Source: JALSHZ01 sp964614535 (GTDB lineage Bacteria; Pseudomonadota; Gammaproteobacteria; UWMA-0217). Taken from it: a stretch of DNA of 64,000 nucleotides. The notes under the pieces were generated by a model. The model was not told the origin of the DNA. It made no database searches and worked only from the letters and a program-made list of their open reading frames with translations. Location of the stretch: NCBI GenBank assembly GCA_964614535.1, contig CAZTOZ010000039.1, positions 1 to 64,000 on the forward strand. Reading direction: 5' to 3'. Shown here one piece after another: positions 32,893-41,612 of this stretch (the stretch's first letter is position 1; each line of letters begins with the position of its first letter). The position numbers and the translations under genes are program-made.

Positions 32893-35800
32893 CTACCCCA
32901 GCGGATCGACGTCCGTCGGCTGCTGGTCATAGACATCGGCCAGCTGCTTGAGCGCATCGGCACCGCTGGTGTCGAGTGCGTCGGCTGTACCGGTGGCCGC
33001 CGGCTCACCCCCAGCCGGCGTCTCCGACTCTCCCAGCAGTTCCGCCAGCGAATCACCAGCCTGGGCCAGCAGCTCGTCGATGGAGGGGAGGTCCCCTTCA
33101 TCGCCCGGCGCCACATTGAAGTAGACATCGGACATGGTGGCCTTGGAGCCGTCGCTCATCGTCACGCTGCCCTGCTCCAGGTGGAGATTGCCGGCACCAT
33201 CGACCTCACCCAGCACCGTGTACCCGGTACCGAGACTGGCGATACCCGCTTCGGCCAGGCCGATCAGCTCACCGTCGTCGGTCTGGTGGTTCTGGTTGGC
33301 ATCACGCCACACTTTCAGCTCATCGAAGCGTTCGTCATTGGCATCGACGACACCATCGTGGTTGCTGTCGTAGCCGGCGAGCTTGGCGAAGCCTTCCCCT
33401 GCCTGACCACCGAACAGTTCCGAGCGATCGTCGATACGCCCATTGCCGTTGGCATCGACCGCCAGGAAGGCGTCCTCGGCCGAGAGCCAGCCAGACTCGA
33501 TGGCCGTACCGTTGTCGAGCAGATCGAACTTGCCCTCGGTGGCCCCCAGCGCCGTGGTCTGCACGCCATCGCCATTCATATCGATGGCGATCGGGCTGAC
33601 GTAAGCATAGGAGGTGGTGTCGTAGATATTGACATCCACGGTCGTCTCGCAGACATCGATATCCCCGGCTTGCTCACTGCCGACGATGCTGACCGAGAGG
33701 TCTTCGGTACCCTCGTAATAATCACCGGCATTGCCCGCATCACGATCGACCGTGACCATCTCGCGCCACGTGGCGATATCGAGCACATCCGAGGCGGTGG
33801 CACCTGCCGGCACCTTCACCCAGACGCTGTCCCCCTGAACGATGCATCCATCCTTGACCAGGCTGTAGTCGGCGCTCTGATCGACCGGTCCCACCATCTC
33901 ACGATCACCCTGCGAGGCATACTGGCCATTCGGCACACGACCATAGACCACATCGATCACCTCACCACCAATGCCCCAGCGGATGTCATAGTAGCCACCG
34001 GCCATGATGTCCTGATCACCGGCCCACTCATCGACACGCTGCGCGCTGCCATCGGTGACCTTGATCTGGAACCAGGCATCGTGATCGACCGGCTGGTCGA
34101 GGACGACGCGGAACGATGCCATCTCGCCCTCGTTCACCTCACTGTCACCCACCAATCGGGCACAGACCGGCTGACCACCCCCATTGTCATCGACCGTGAC
34201 CATCACCACAGCGGTGTCATACCCCCCGTTGCCGTCGGTCACGGTATAGGTGAAGCGGTCGGTACCGGTGAATCCGGCCTCGGGCTGGTAGCTCAGCGTG
34301 CCATCGGCATTCATCACCACCGTCCCATGCTCGGGTTGTTCGACCCGGTCGATCTGCAGCGGATCACCATCTCTGTCCCAGTCATTGGCCAGCACGTCGA
34401 TGACGACGGCCTGATTGGCCAGCGTCGCCGCAGCGTCGTCATCCGCCGCGGGTGCCGTATTCTCCGGCTGCCCCGGCTCCACCTTGATATAGACCTTGGT
34501 GCGATCGGTGCCACCATGGCCGTCGCTGACGGTGTAGTAGAAGTAGTCCTTGCCACAATAGCCATCGTCAGGCGTGTAGGTGAAAGTACCGTCGTCGTTC
34601 AGCTCGACCGTGCCATGCTTCGGCTGTCGGAACGACTCGATCGTCAGACTGTCGCCATCGGGGTCGGTGTCATTGGCCAGCACGTCGATAACGACACTTT
34701 GCCCCTCTTCAGTCGTCGCACGATCCTTGTTGGCATCGGGCCCCTGGTTCTCGGGCTGGCCCGGCTCCACCTTGATATAGACCTTGGTGCGATCGGTGCC
34801 ACCATGGCCGTCGCTGACGGTGTAGTAGAAGTAGTCCTTGCCACAATAGCCGTCGTCAGGTGTGTAGGTGAAGGTACCGTCGTCGTTCAGCTCGACCGTG
34901 CCATGCTTCGGCTGTCGGAACGACTCGATCGTCAGACTGTCGCCGTCGGGGTCGGTGTCGTTGGCCAGCACATCGATGACAACGGCCTCACCCTGATCGG
35001 TCGAGACACGATCCTTGTTGGCATCCGGTGCATGATTGACGCTGGTGACCACGAGCTGCACCGTGGCCGTGGCGGTGCCACCCTGGCCATCACTGACCAT
35101 GTAGGTGAAGCTATCGCTACCGGAATAGCCCGCCTCCGGCGTGTAGCTGAGGGTGCCATCCGAGTTCAGAACCACCGTGCCGTGGGCCGGTTGCTCGAAG
35201 CTGTCGATCCTCAGCGTATCGCCATCGGGATCGCTGTCGTTGGCCAGCACATCGATGACGACGGGTTCACCCTCTTTGGTTTCTGCCGCATCGTCCGCCG
35301 CATTCGGCGCGTCATTGACCGGTACGACACACAGATGGACCGTGGCCGTGGCCGTGCCACCATTGCCGTCACTGATGGTGTAGGTGAAGCTGTCCGCCCC
35401 GGAGTAGTCGTCATCTGGCGTATAGCTCACCGTGCCGTCGGCATTGATCACGACCGTGCCGTGCTGCGGCTGGCCCACTTCGGTGACACTCAGGCTGTCG
35501 CCGTCGAGGTCGCTGTCGTTGGCCAGAACGTCGATGGTGACCGACTGGTCTTCGTCGACCGTGGCTTCGTCGTCTTTGGCCGATGGACCATCGTTGACCG
35601 GTGCAACGACGACCTGGACCGTGGCCGTGGCGCTGCCGCCGTTGCCATCGGTCACGGTGTAGGTGAAGCTGTCGGTGCCGTGGAAATCGGCGTCCGGCGT
35701 GTAGCTGAAGCTGCCATCGGCATTCTGCACCACCGTGCCATGGGCCGGTTGTTGAAACGACATGACGGTGAGCATATCCCCATCCGCGTCACGGTCGTTT

Positions 35801-37401
35801 CCGAGCGCATCGATGACGATGGGCTGATCTTCCTGCGTCGCCACCATGTCATCGTTTGCCTGCGGCGCAGTATTGCTTTGCGGAACGAAGATCTTGACGG
35901 TGGCGGTATCACTCCCCCCATTGTTGTCCATGATGGTGTAAGTGAAGCTGTCCAACCCGCTGAAACCATCTTTGGGGGTGTAGTTGAAGCTGCCGTCCGC
36001 ATTCAACGTGACCATGCCGTTGGCAGGCTCGGAAAAACCGGAGATGAAGATGGCATCACCATCGGGATCGCTGTCGTTGGACAGCACGTCGATGACGGTG
36101 GTGCCATTGTCGGTCAACAGTGCCATGTCGTCGTCGGCATCCGGCCCCCGATTGGTTTCGTGGATGCAGATATAGACGCGCGCGGTATCACTACCGCCAT
36201 TGCCATCCTCGACGGTGTATTCGAAAAAATCGACGCCGGCAAAACCTGGGTCGGCCTGATAGCTGAAAGTACCATCATCATTGAGGGTGATGGTGCCGTG
36301 GCCCGGCTTCGAGAAACCGCTGATGGTCAATGTATCGCCATCGGCATCACGATCGTTGGACAGCACGTCGATGATGCTGACCTGCCCCTGGTCGACGAAG
36401 GCGACATCGGTATCGGCATCGGGCGTGGCATTCTCTTGAACCGGTGGCATGACGGGCGTCACATCGACCGTCACCGTTGCTGTATCGGTGCCACCCTTGC
36501 CGTCACTGACGGTGTAGGTAATGCTGTCGTTTCCGGAGAAGCCCGCGGTCGGCGTGTAGTAGAGCTTGCCGTCGGCACCGATGGCAACGCTGCCGTGCTC
36601 GGCCTCGGCCGCCGTGACGGTCAATGGATCACCGTCCGGATCGGTATCGTTGGCCAGCACATCGATCGCCACCGTCGTATCCTGTTGGGTGCTGCTCACA
36701 TCGTTTTCGGCCACAGGCTGCTGATTGACGTCGCGAACCTCGATCGTGACCTTGGCGGTATCGCCCCACGCATTGACACCATCGGTGACGGAATATTCGA
36801 ATTCATCGATCCCGTGGAAGCCGGGGTTTGGCGTGTAGGTGAACGTGCCGTCAGGGTTTCTCGTCACCGTGCCGTTCTTGGGCTGGGTGAAGCCAACGAT
36901 CGAAATCGGATCACCGTCGGGGTCTTTGTCGTTGGCCAGTACATCGATGACGACGGGGCGATTCTCGTCGGTTACTGCATCGTCCCACTTTGCATCGGGT
37001 TCACCATTGACCGGCTGGTCCCCACCGGACGGGTCATCTGCCGGAATGCTGCCACTACCGATCACATAGATCTCTACCAGCGCGGTTGCCTGGTTACCTG
37101 CTGCATCGGCAACGACATAGCTGAACGTGTCTTTCCCGGCATATCCCGGGTTGGGGGTATAGCTGAACGTGCCATTGCCGTTATCGACAACCGTACCATT
37201 GGCCGGCTGGACGAAATCGATGACACGTAGGCCACCGGCAGAGGATTTGTCATTGGCCAACACATCGATGATGGTATTGCTGGAATTGGCGGCCACATCG
37301 ATCCAGTCGTTCCCCGTCCACAACGGATCGGCGGGGTTGCTCTCGTGAGAAGTGTCGATCTGCTCTTTGGAGTTGAGAGTGCCTTGTTGCTCGATACCCA
37401 T
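32893..37401 (-). CDS. Giant secreted protein with eleven tandem cadherin-like domains
   Basis: The 1502-aa protein lacks a Sec signal peptide. After about 30 polar residues come eleven Ig/cadherin-like repeats of about 95 residues, each with an IDVLxNDxDxDGD calcium-binding loop and a YTPxxGxxGxDSFTYTVxD strand (the tandem-95/VCBS type). Then follow a Calx-beta-like stretch (SEVNEGEMASFRVVL...EGTEDLSVSIVG) and a region with several EF-hand-like loops (DMNGDGVQT, DANGNGRIDD, DSNHDGVVDANDERFD, DANQNHQTDDGE), as found before the secretion end of RTX proteins. The last 70 residues are acidic without glycine-rich nonapeptides. This is consistent with a type I secreted adhesin needing calcium. The ATG at 37401 has GGAGAG upstream. 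Confidence 0.85.
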   Translation of the reverse strand: MGIEQQGTLNSKEQIDTSHESNPADPLWTGNDWIDVAANSSNTIIDVLANDKSSAGGLRVIDFVQPANGTVVDNGNGTFSYTPNPGYAGKDTFSYVVADAAGNQATALVEIYVIGSGSIPADDPSGGDQPVNGEPDAKWDDAVTDENRPVVIDVLANDKDPDGDPISIVGFTQPKNGTVTRNPDGTFTYTPNPGFHGIDEFEYSVTDGVNAWGDTAKVTIEVRDVNQQPVAENDVSSTQQDTTVAIDVLANDTDPDGDPLTVTAAEAEHGSVAIGADGKLYYTPTAGFSGNDSITYTVSDGKGGTDTATVTVDVTPVMPPVQENATPDADTDVAFVDQGQVSIIDVLSNDRDADGDTLTISGFSKPGHGTITLNDDGTFSYQADPGFAGVDFFEYTVEDGNGGSDTARVYICIHETNRGPDADDDMALLTDNGTTVIDVLSNDSDPDGDAIFISGFSEPANGMVTLNADGSFNYTPKDGFSGLDSFTYTIMDNNGGSDTATVKIFVPQSNTAPQANDDMVATQEDQPIVIDALGNDRDADGDMLTVMSFQQPAHGTVVQNADGSFSYTPDADFHGTDSFTYTVTDGNGGSATATVQVVVAPVNDGPSAKDDEATVDEDQSVTIDVLANDSDLDGDSLSVTEVGQPQHGTVVINADGTVSYTPDDDYSGADSFTYTISDGNGGTATATVHLCVVPVNDAPNAADDAAETKEGEPVVIDVLANDSDPDGDTLRIDSFEQPAHGTVVLNSDGTLSYTPEAGYSGSDSFTYMVSDGQGGTATATVQLVVTSVNHAPDANKDRVSTDQGEAVVIDVLANDTDPDGDSLTIESFRQPKHGTVELNDDGTFTYTPDDGYCGKDYFYYTVSDGHGGTDRTKVYIKVEPGQPENQGPDANKDRATTEEGQSVVIDVLANDTDPDGDSLTIESFRQPKHGTVELNDDGTFTYTPDDGYCGKDYFYYTVSDGHGGTDRTKVYIKVEPGQPENTAPAADDDAAATLANQAVVIDVLANDWDRDGDPLQIDRVEQPEHGTVVMNADGTLSYQPEAGFTGTDRFTYTVTDGNGGYDTAVVMVTVDDNGGGQPVCARLVGDSEVNEGEMASFRVVLDQPVDHDAWFQIKVTDGSAQRVDEWAGDQDIMAGGYYDIRWGIGGEVIDVVYGRVPNGQYASQGDREMVGPVDQSADYSLVKDGCIVQGDSVWVKVPAGATASDVLDIATWREMVTVDRDAGNAGDYYEGTEDLSVSIVGSEQAGDIDVCETTVDVNIYDTTSYAYVSPIAIDMNGDGVQTTALGATEGKFDLLDNGTAIESGWLSAEDAFLAVDANGNGRIDDRSELFGGQAGEGFAKLAGYDSNHDGVVDANDERFDELKVWRDANQNHQTDDGELIGLAEAGIASLGTGYTVLGEVDGAGNLHLEQGSVTMSDGSKATMSDVYFNVAPGDEGDLPSIDELLAQAGDSLAELLGESETPAGGEPAATGTADALDTSGADALKQLADVYDQQPTDVDPLG
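34474..34980 (-). repeat. Two near-identical repeat units inside the giant gene
   Basis: Repeats 9 and 10 of the protein are almost identical over about 200 bases, offset by exactly 288 bases (96 codons), with only a few synonymous differences. The other repeats are far more divergent. Both units share a DDGYCGKDYFYYTV core with a cysteine that other units lack. This indicates a recent duplication or gene conversion. Confidence 0.85.
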
Positions 37402-37660
37402 TTTTTTGTTCTCTCCGGTCTTGATAGTTATTTTTATTGGCCCGCAGTCATCCATCGATCGTCAACAGGCGTCCGGCCATGACCTTCGCGGAGAGAACAC
37501 TACACCACGGCAATCGGAGAATTCTCAACAGATTCCACAAATGGCCCGTTGCCAAAGCGGCAAGAAGAGGAAATTTCCGGGCGGAACGAGATTGCCGCGA
37601 ACCAGATCACCCTGCCGGGTCAGGGGGTGTCACGGGGGAGAGAGAAAGAAAGCGTGTTCG

Positions 37661-37993
37661 TTACAGCGGAATTTCATCCGGAATACCAAAGCCCCGATTC
37701 AGGGAGCTGCGTATCGTTTTTTTGAACAGCAGCTTGTTCTGGACGACTTCGGGCAGATCGGTGAAATTCATCACGCCTTTGTCGACGAGCACGTCGATCA
37801 GATCTTCGACCACGCGCCCCATCTCCATGTCGACACGATCGAGCACCTCCTTGATCAGCTCGCTGTTTTCGGACGAAGCCTGCAAGAACTCACTGACTTC
37901 TGGATCGAACAGATTGGACTGCTCGAACCCGGGTGCCGGGGAAAAGTCGATGGCGGCAATCCCTCCATCCGCCGTTCTTTTGACGTAGATCAT
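37661..37993 (-). CDS. Conserved 110-aa protein (tryptophan-synthase-beta-like misnomer family)
   Basis: The protein starts MIYVKRTADGGIAAI and has a helical acidic segment (MEMGRVVEDLIDVLVDKGVMNFTDLPEVVQNKLLFKKTIRSSL) that matches a small proteobacterial family often labelled tryptophan synthase subunit beta like. No such enzymatic domain is present, so that label should not be read as function. The start at 37993 is chosen over a longer frame that overlaps the upstream gene. It lies 47 bases after the DUF98 gene on the same strand. Confidence 0.75.
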   Translation of the reverse strand: MIYVKRTADGGIAAIDFSPAPGFEQSNLFDPEVSEFLQASSENSELIKEVLDRVDMEMGRVVEDLIDVLVDKGVMNFTDLPEVVQNKLLFKKTIRSSLNRGFGIPDEIPL

Positions 37994-38040
37994 CGTCACT
38001 TCCTTTTGACAGGCGCGCTCGGCGCAGATGACCGCAGACT

Positions 38041-38622
38041 TTAGGCCGCATAGCACCCGATGGGGAAGTACTCAGTTACCAGAATCGCAGGAACTCCCGA
38101 TACACTGATGCGGTAGGCGCGGGAGATGACATCGTCCTCCAACGCTTGCAGGCGAGCATCGGCAGCGGTCTCTCGGGGATGGTAATTGAGCTCGATAATG
38201 TCACGGTAGGTCTCGACCCCCTGCTCACGCAACAGTTCACCAATCCCCATTTTTCCATCGACGATGGCCTGGGCGAAATGGCCGGGCAGATTTTCGAGCG
38301 CCAGATGAGAGCGCGCAAGCGCATAGCACCGCCCGGAATGGGCGCCATCCAGACTGACCTCACGATAGAGCAGCGGCTCCTCCGGCGCATGGGCCAACCC
38401 CGCCACCGGCGCGGCCGGTTGCTCGAGTCGCTGCACCAGTTGGCGGACATCCACCGGTTCCCAGAAATAAGCCTCCAGTGCCTTGGTCACCGTGCCATCG
38501 GCCACCAACAGCGTGCGCAGAAACGGCGGCAGTTCGGCAATCCGGCGGGGCCTGCCGGCCGTGTCGATGACAACCCCGTCTTGCAGATAACCGCTGCTGC
38601 GGAAGAAGGAGTCATTTGTCAT
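38041..38622 (-). CDS. DUF98/chorismate-lyase-like protein
   Basis: The 193-aa protein has LPPFLRTLLVADGTVTKALEAYFWEPV (about residues 32-58), the signature of the DUF98 branch of chorismate pyruvate-lyases known from cyanobacteria and mycobacteria. There it makes 4-hydroxybenzoate from chorismate. A later segment, YREVSLDGAHSGRCYALARSHL, also fits. If active it could supply 4-hydroxybenzoate for ubiquinone; the usual gammaproteobacterial UbiC is a different, shorter protein. It overlaps the preceding small membrane-protein gene by 11 bases, indicating one transcription unit. Confidence 0.75.
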   Translation of the reverse strand: MTNDSFFRSSGYLQDGVVIDTAGRPRRIAELPPFLRTLLVADGTVTKALEAYFWEPVDVRQLVQRLEQPAAPVAGLAHAPEEPLLYREVSLDGAHSGRCYALARSHLALENLPGHFAQAIVDGKMGIGELLREQGVETYRDIIELNYHPRETAADARLQALEDDVISRAYRISVSGVPAILVTEYFPIGCYAA

Positions 38623-38854
38623 TGGCGGTGGAGGGAGGGACACGACGGTCCGCGATGAAGATCTTGACCAGAAACAGCGCCAGCGGTGTGCCATGGAGGA
38701 ACAGGTCGAAGATATCGACCGGGCGGGTGAGCGTTCCAGCCCCGAGCATTTTCAGCTTCTCGATCAAATGGGGCTCGGGGCTGAACGGCGCGAGCGCGAG
38801 CATCACGGCGATGATCGCAAAGGGCGCCAGCGGCGTCTGTCGTAACCAGTTCAT
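38612..38854 (-). CDS. Small membrane protein, 80 aa
   Basis: There are two hydrophobic segments, about residues 11-24 (FAIIAVMLALAPF) and 50-67 (IFDLFLHGTPLALFLVKIFI), separated by a short polar loop with KLKMLGAGTLTRP. The family is unknown to me. The start at 38854 avoids a long leader with no membrane-protein character. The stop overlaps the DUF98 gene by 11 bases. Confidence 0.55.
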   Translation of the reverse strand: MNWLRQTPLAPFAIIAVMLALAPFSPEPHLIEKLKMLGAGTLTRPVDIFDLFLHGTPLALFLVKIFIADRRVPPSTANDK

Positions 38855-38892
38855 CGGTCGGCAATCCTGGGGGAAACCATTAATTTCGTGGC

Positions 38893-38909
38893 GTAACCGA
38901 TTGTAACCG
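38893..38909. promoter_or_regulatory. Phased GTAACCG direct repeat upstream of arsS
   Basis: GTAACCG occurs at 38893-38899 and again at 38903-38909, ten bases apart (one helical turn), in the 145-base divergent region between the small membrane-protein gene and arsS. A TATACT candidate -10 box lies at 38965-38970. Regulator unknown. Confidence 0.35.
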
Positions 38910-38999
38910 TTCTGCACCATGGCTGCATGAATCGAGTGTCTTCTGTCCTCGCCCACCCATCGCTTATACTGCCTACCCCCCGACGGCACACCGATCAGC

Positions 39000-39956
39000 A
39001 TGCTCGACACACGCCCACTACTGCAGGCATCCGACTTCCCGTCGCTGACACGCGACGAACTCACCACGCTCCAGATCAACCTCGGCTACACCTGTAACCA
39101 GCAGTGCCTGCACTGCCACGTCAATGCCGGCCCGCGCCGCACCGAGCAGATGGACGCCATGACGCTGGCCCTCGTCCTCGATGTCGCCAGGGCGCGCGGC
39201 GTCGCAACACTGGACCTGACCGGGGGCGCCCCGGAATTGAACCCTGGTTTCCGGCAACTCGTCCGCGATGCCCGTGCCCTGGGCTTGCACGTCATCGACC
39301 GCTGCAACCTCACGATTCTGAGTGAACCGGGACAGGAAGATCTGGCCACGTTTCTCGCCCAACAACGCGTCGAGATCGTCGCCTCGCTGCCCTGTTACCT
39401 GGAGGAGAATGTCGATGGGCAACGAGGCAAAGGGGTGTTCGAACGCAGCATCGAAGGGCTGCGGGCACTCAACGCACTCGGCTACGGCATCGAGGGAAGC
39501 GGACTGATGCTCAACCTCGTCTACAACCCCATCGGGCCTTCACTCCCGCCATCACAACAGGCGCTGGAGGCCGACTACAGACGCATGCTGCGGGAACGCC
39601 ACGGCATCATATTCAACCGACTGTTTACCATCACCAACATGCCCATCGCCCGCTTCGGCAGCACATTGATCTCCCGAGGCGAATTCGATGCCTATATGAC
39701 GTTGCTGAAGCAGTCGTTCCAACCTGCCAACACCAGCGCGGTCATGTGCCGCAGCCTGATCAGCGTCGACTATCGGGGCCGGCTCTACGACTGCGACTTC
39801 AATCAAATGCTGAGAATGGAGATTCGCCACCGTGGCCGCCCCCTCCACCTGCGTGATCTGTTGACACTGGATCCGGCCAATCTCTCCATCGCGGTGGCCG
39901 ACCACTGCTACGGCTGCACAGCCGGCCAGGGCAGCAGCTGCGGTGGTGCATTGTAG
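39000..39956 (+). CDS. arsS: Arsenosugar biosynthesis radical SAM protein ArsS
   Basis: The 318-aa radical SAM enzyme has the cluster motif CNQQCLHC near residue 32, a GGAPELNP segment for SAM binding, and the C-terminal cysteine-rich extension DHCYGCTAGQGSSCGG, which holds auxiliary clusters and is diagnostic for ArsS (the former DUF3641 group). ArsS transfers a ribose-derived group to dimethylarsenite on the way to arsenosugars. The next two genes are members of the glycosyltransferase groups often found with it, but no arsM is visible in the window. Confidence 0.9.
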   Translation: MLDTRPLLQASDFPSLTRDELTTLQINLGYTCNQQCLHCHVNAGPRRTEQMDAMTLALVLDVARARGVATLDLTGGAPELNPGFRQLVRDARALGLHVIDRCNLTILSEPGQEDLATFLAQQRVEIVASLPCYLEENVDGQRGKGVFERSIEGLRALNALGYGIEGSGLMLNLVYNPIGPSLPPSQQALEADYRRMLRERHGIIFNRLFTITNMPIARFGSTLISRGEFDAYMTLLKQSFQPANTSAVMCRSLISVDYRGRLYDCDFNQMLRMEIRHRGRPLHLRDLLTLDPANLSIAVADHCYGCTAGQGSSCGGAL

Positions 39957-39957
39957 A

Positions 39958-40635
39958 ATGCTCTCGGTCATCGTCCCCACGTTGAACGAAGCCCGGCACC
40001 TGGCAGCGACGCTCACCCCGCTGCAAGCTCTGCGCGGAGAGCGACTGGAGATCATCATCGTCGATGGCGGCAGCGACGACGCCACCGGCGAGATCGCCGA
40101 CCGGCTGGCCGACCGGGTAATGGTCGCGCCGACGGGGCGTGCCCGGCAGATGAATGCCGGCGCAACCGAGGCGCGGGGCGGGATGCTGCTCTTTCTCCAC
40201 GCCGACACGCGCCTCTCCGATCCGGCCATCGCCCAGTTACGACGATTCTGCCGTGGCGCCGGCCCGGCCTGGGGCCGCTTCAATGTGCGCCCCGATCAAG
40301 ACCGCCCACTGTTCCGCCTCATCACGACCCTGATGAACTGGCGCAGCTGCCTCAGCGGGATCGCCACCGGCGACCAGGCCATCGTCGTGCGTCGCGACCT
40401 GTTCTGGTTCGTCTCCGGGTTCCCCGACATTCCGTTGATGGAGGACATCGCACTCAGCCGGCGTCTCAAGGCCATCGTCCGGCCCACCTGCTTCTCCGCA
40501 ACCGTCACGATCTCGATGCGCTACTGGGAGCGCAACGGCATTCTGCGCAGTATTCTGCGCATGTGGCACCTACGGCTGGCCTATTTTCTCGGCGTCTCTC
40601 CCCGCTGGTTGCACCGGCGCTACTATGGCCAGTAG
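39958..40635 (+). CDS. Arsenosugar-associated family 2 glycosyltransferase
   Basis: The 225-aa protein opens MLSVIVPTLNEARHLAATL and has IIIVDGGSDDATGEIAD (the GT-A nucleotide-sugar and metal-binding region), HADTRL and DIALSRRLK motifs, matching the TIGR04283 group found near arsS. The ATG is one base after the arsS stop. It is not clear which sugar is transferred. A GTG 15 bases earlier is possible. Confidence 0.85.
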   Translation: MLSVIVPTLNEARHLAATLTPLQALRGERLEIIIVDGGSDDATGEIADRLADRVMVAPTGRARQMNAGATEARGGMLLFLHADTRLSDPAIAQLRRFCRGAGPAWGRFNVRPDQDRPLFRLITTLMNWRSCLSGIATGDQAIVVRRDLFWFVSGFPDIPLMEDIALSRRLKAIVRPTCFSATVTISMRYWERNGILRSILRMWHLRLAYFLGVSPRWLHRRYYGQ

Positions 40636-41266
40636 CCACCGGCTCATCGTCTTCACCAAGGCGCCACGACACGGCCGGGTCAAGACCCGGATGCATCCGC
40701 GCCTGACGCCGGCACGCAGCGCAACGCTCCACTACGAGCTGCTCCTACACACCTTGTGGCAATGCCGAGGCGCAGACGGCACCACCGCCCTGTGGTCCCC
40801 GCCGGGGAACGACAGCCGTGCGCTGGATCGCTTGGCGAGGCGGTTCGGATTGGATCGTGGCTTGCAGCGGGGGCGGGATCTCGGGCAGCGCATGCGGCAC
40901 GCACTCGACCACACGGTGACCCGTCACCGGCAACCGGCACTGTTGATTGGCAGTGACTGCCCCTTCATCACCCCCGGCTATCTCACCCGGGCCCGGCAGG
41001 CGCTGCAAGACAAGCCGGTCGTGCTCGGTCCGGCACGTGACGGCGGATTCGTGCTGATCGGCACCCGGCGACCACTGCCCAATCGCTGTTTCGACGGCAT
41101 CGAATGGGGATCGGGTCGGGTGCTGGAACAGACACTGGCCCAAATGAAAAGGGCCGGTGCAGCGTGTGCGCTGCTCCCGGCCCTGGACGATATCGACCGC
41201 CCCGACGATCTGGCGTTGTTACCGCCCGGGCTACATCGTATGCGTTGGCTTTTCGGTTGCCAGTGA
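40625..41266 (+). CDS. TIGR04282-like arsenosugar-associated nucleotidyl/glycosyl transferase
   Basis: The 213-aa protein has LIVFTKAPRHGRVKTRM (a CofC/MobA-like nucleotide site) and LLIGSDCPFITPGYL, LGPARDGGFVLIG and DIDRPDDL segments characteristic of the TIGR04282 group. It overlaps the glycosyltransferase gene by 11 bases, so the three genes form an operon. Its 3' end overlaps the convergent pilZ gene by 36 bases. Confidence 0.82.
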   Translation: MASSHRLIVFTKAPRHGRVKTRMHPRLTPARSATLHYELLLHTLWQCRGADGTTALWSPPGNDSRALDRLARRFGLDRGLQRGRDLGQRMRHALDHTVTRHRQPALLIGSDCPFITPGYLTRARQALQDKPVVLGPARDGGFVLIGTRRPLPNRCFDGIEWGSGRVLEQTLAQMKRAGAACALLPALDDIDRPDDLALLPPGLHRMRWLFGCQ

Positions 41267-41572
41267 GCCACCCAGCAGATCCTCGATCTTCTGCCGTGTG
41301 CCCCCCTTGTCCTCGGCGTTGAACTGAACGCCGATACCGGGTGTGCGACTGCCCGACGCACCACGGGGCGTCACCCAAACCACCTTGCCCGCCACCGGGA
41401 TGCGCTCCGGCTCATCCATCAGATGGAGCAGAATGAAAACCTCGTCACCGAGCTGATAGGGCTTGCCAGTCGGGATGAACAACCCGCCATTCTTGATGAA
41501 CGGAATATAGGCCGCATAGAGGGAGTTCTTCTCCTTGATGGAGAGCGAGAGAATCGGGTGTCCGTCAGCCAT
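41231..41572 (-). CDS. pilZ: PilZ domain protein
   Basis: The 113-aa protein begins MADGHPILSLSIKEKNSLYAAYIPF and has the KVVWVTPRG segment of type IV pilus PilZ. Like other members of this group it lacks the RxxxR/DxSxxG c-di-GMP site, so it is probably a protein-interaction factor for pilus assembly. It lies 40 bases downstream of holB, in the classical tmk-holB-pilZ order. Confidence 0.9.
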   Translation of the reverse strand: MADGHPILSLSIKEKNSLYAAYIPFIKNGGLFIPTGKPYQLGDEVFILLHLMDEPERIPVAGKVVWVTPRGASGSRTPGIGVQFNAEDKGGTRQKIEDLLGGSLATEKPTHTM

Positions 41573-41612
41573 GGTGTATCAGATTCCGGTATTGCCTGCT
41601 GTTGTCGGGTGA

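Noticed and set aside
33181..37230. A 1349-codon open frame on the plus strand opposite the giant repeat gene
   Set aside because: It is a mirror of the tandem repeats, lacks any recognisable domain and has no ribosome-binding site; the minus-strand protein is clearly the real one.
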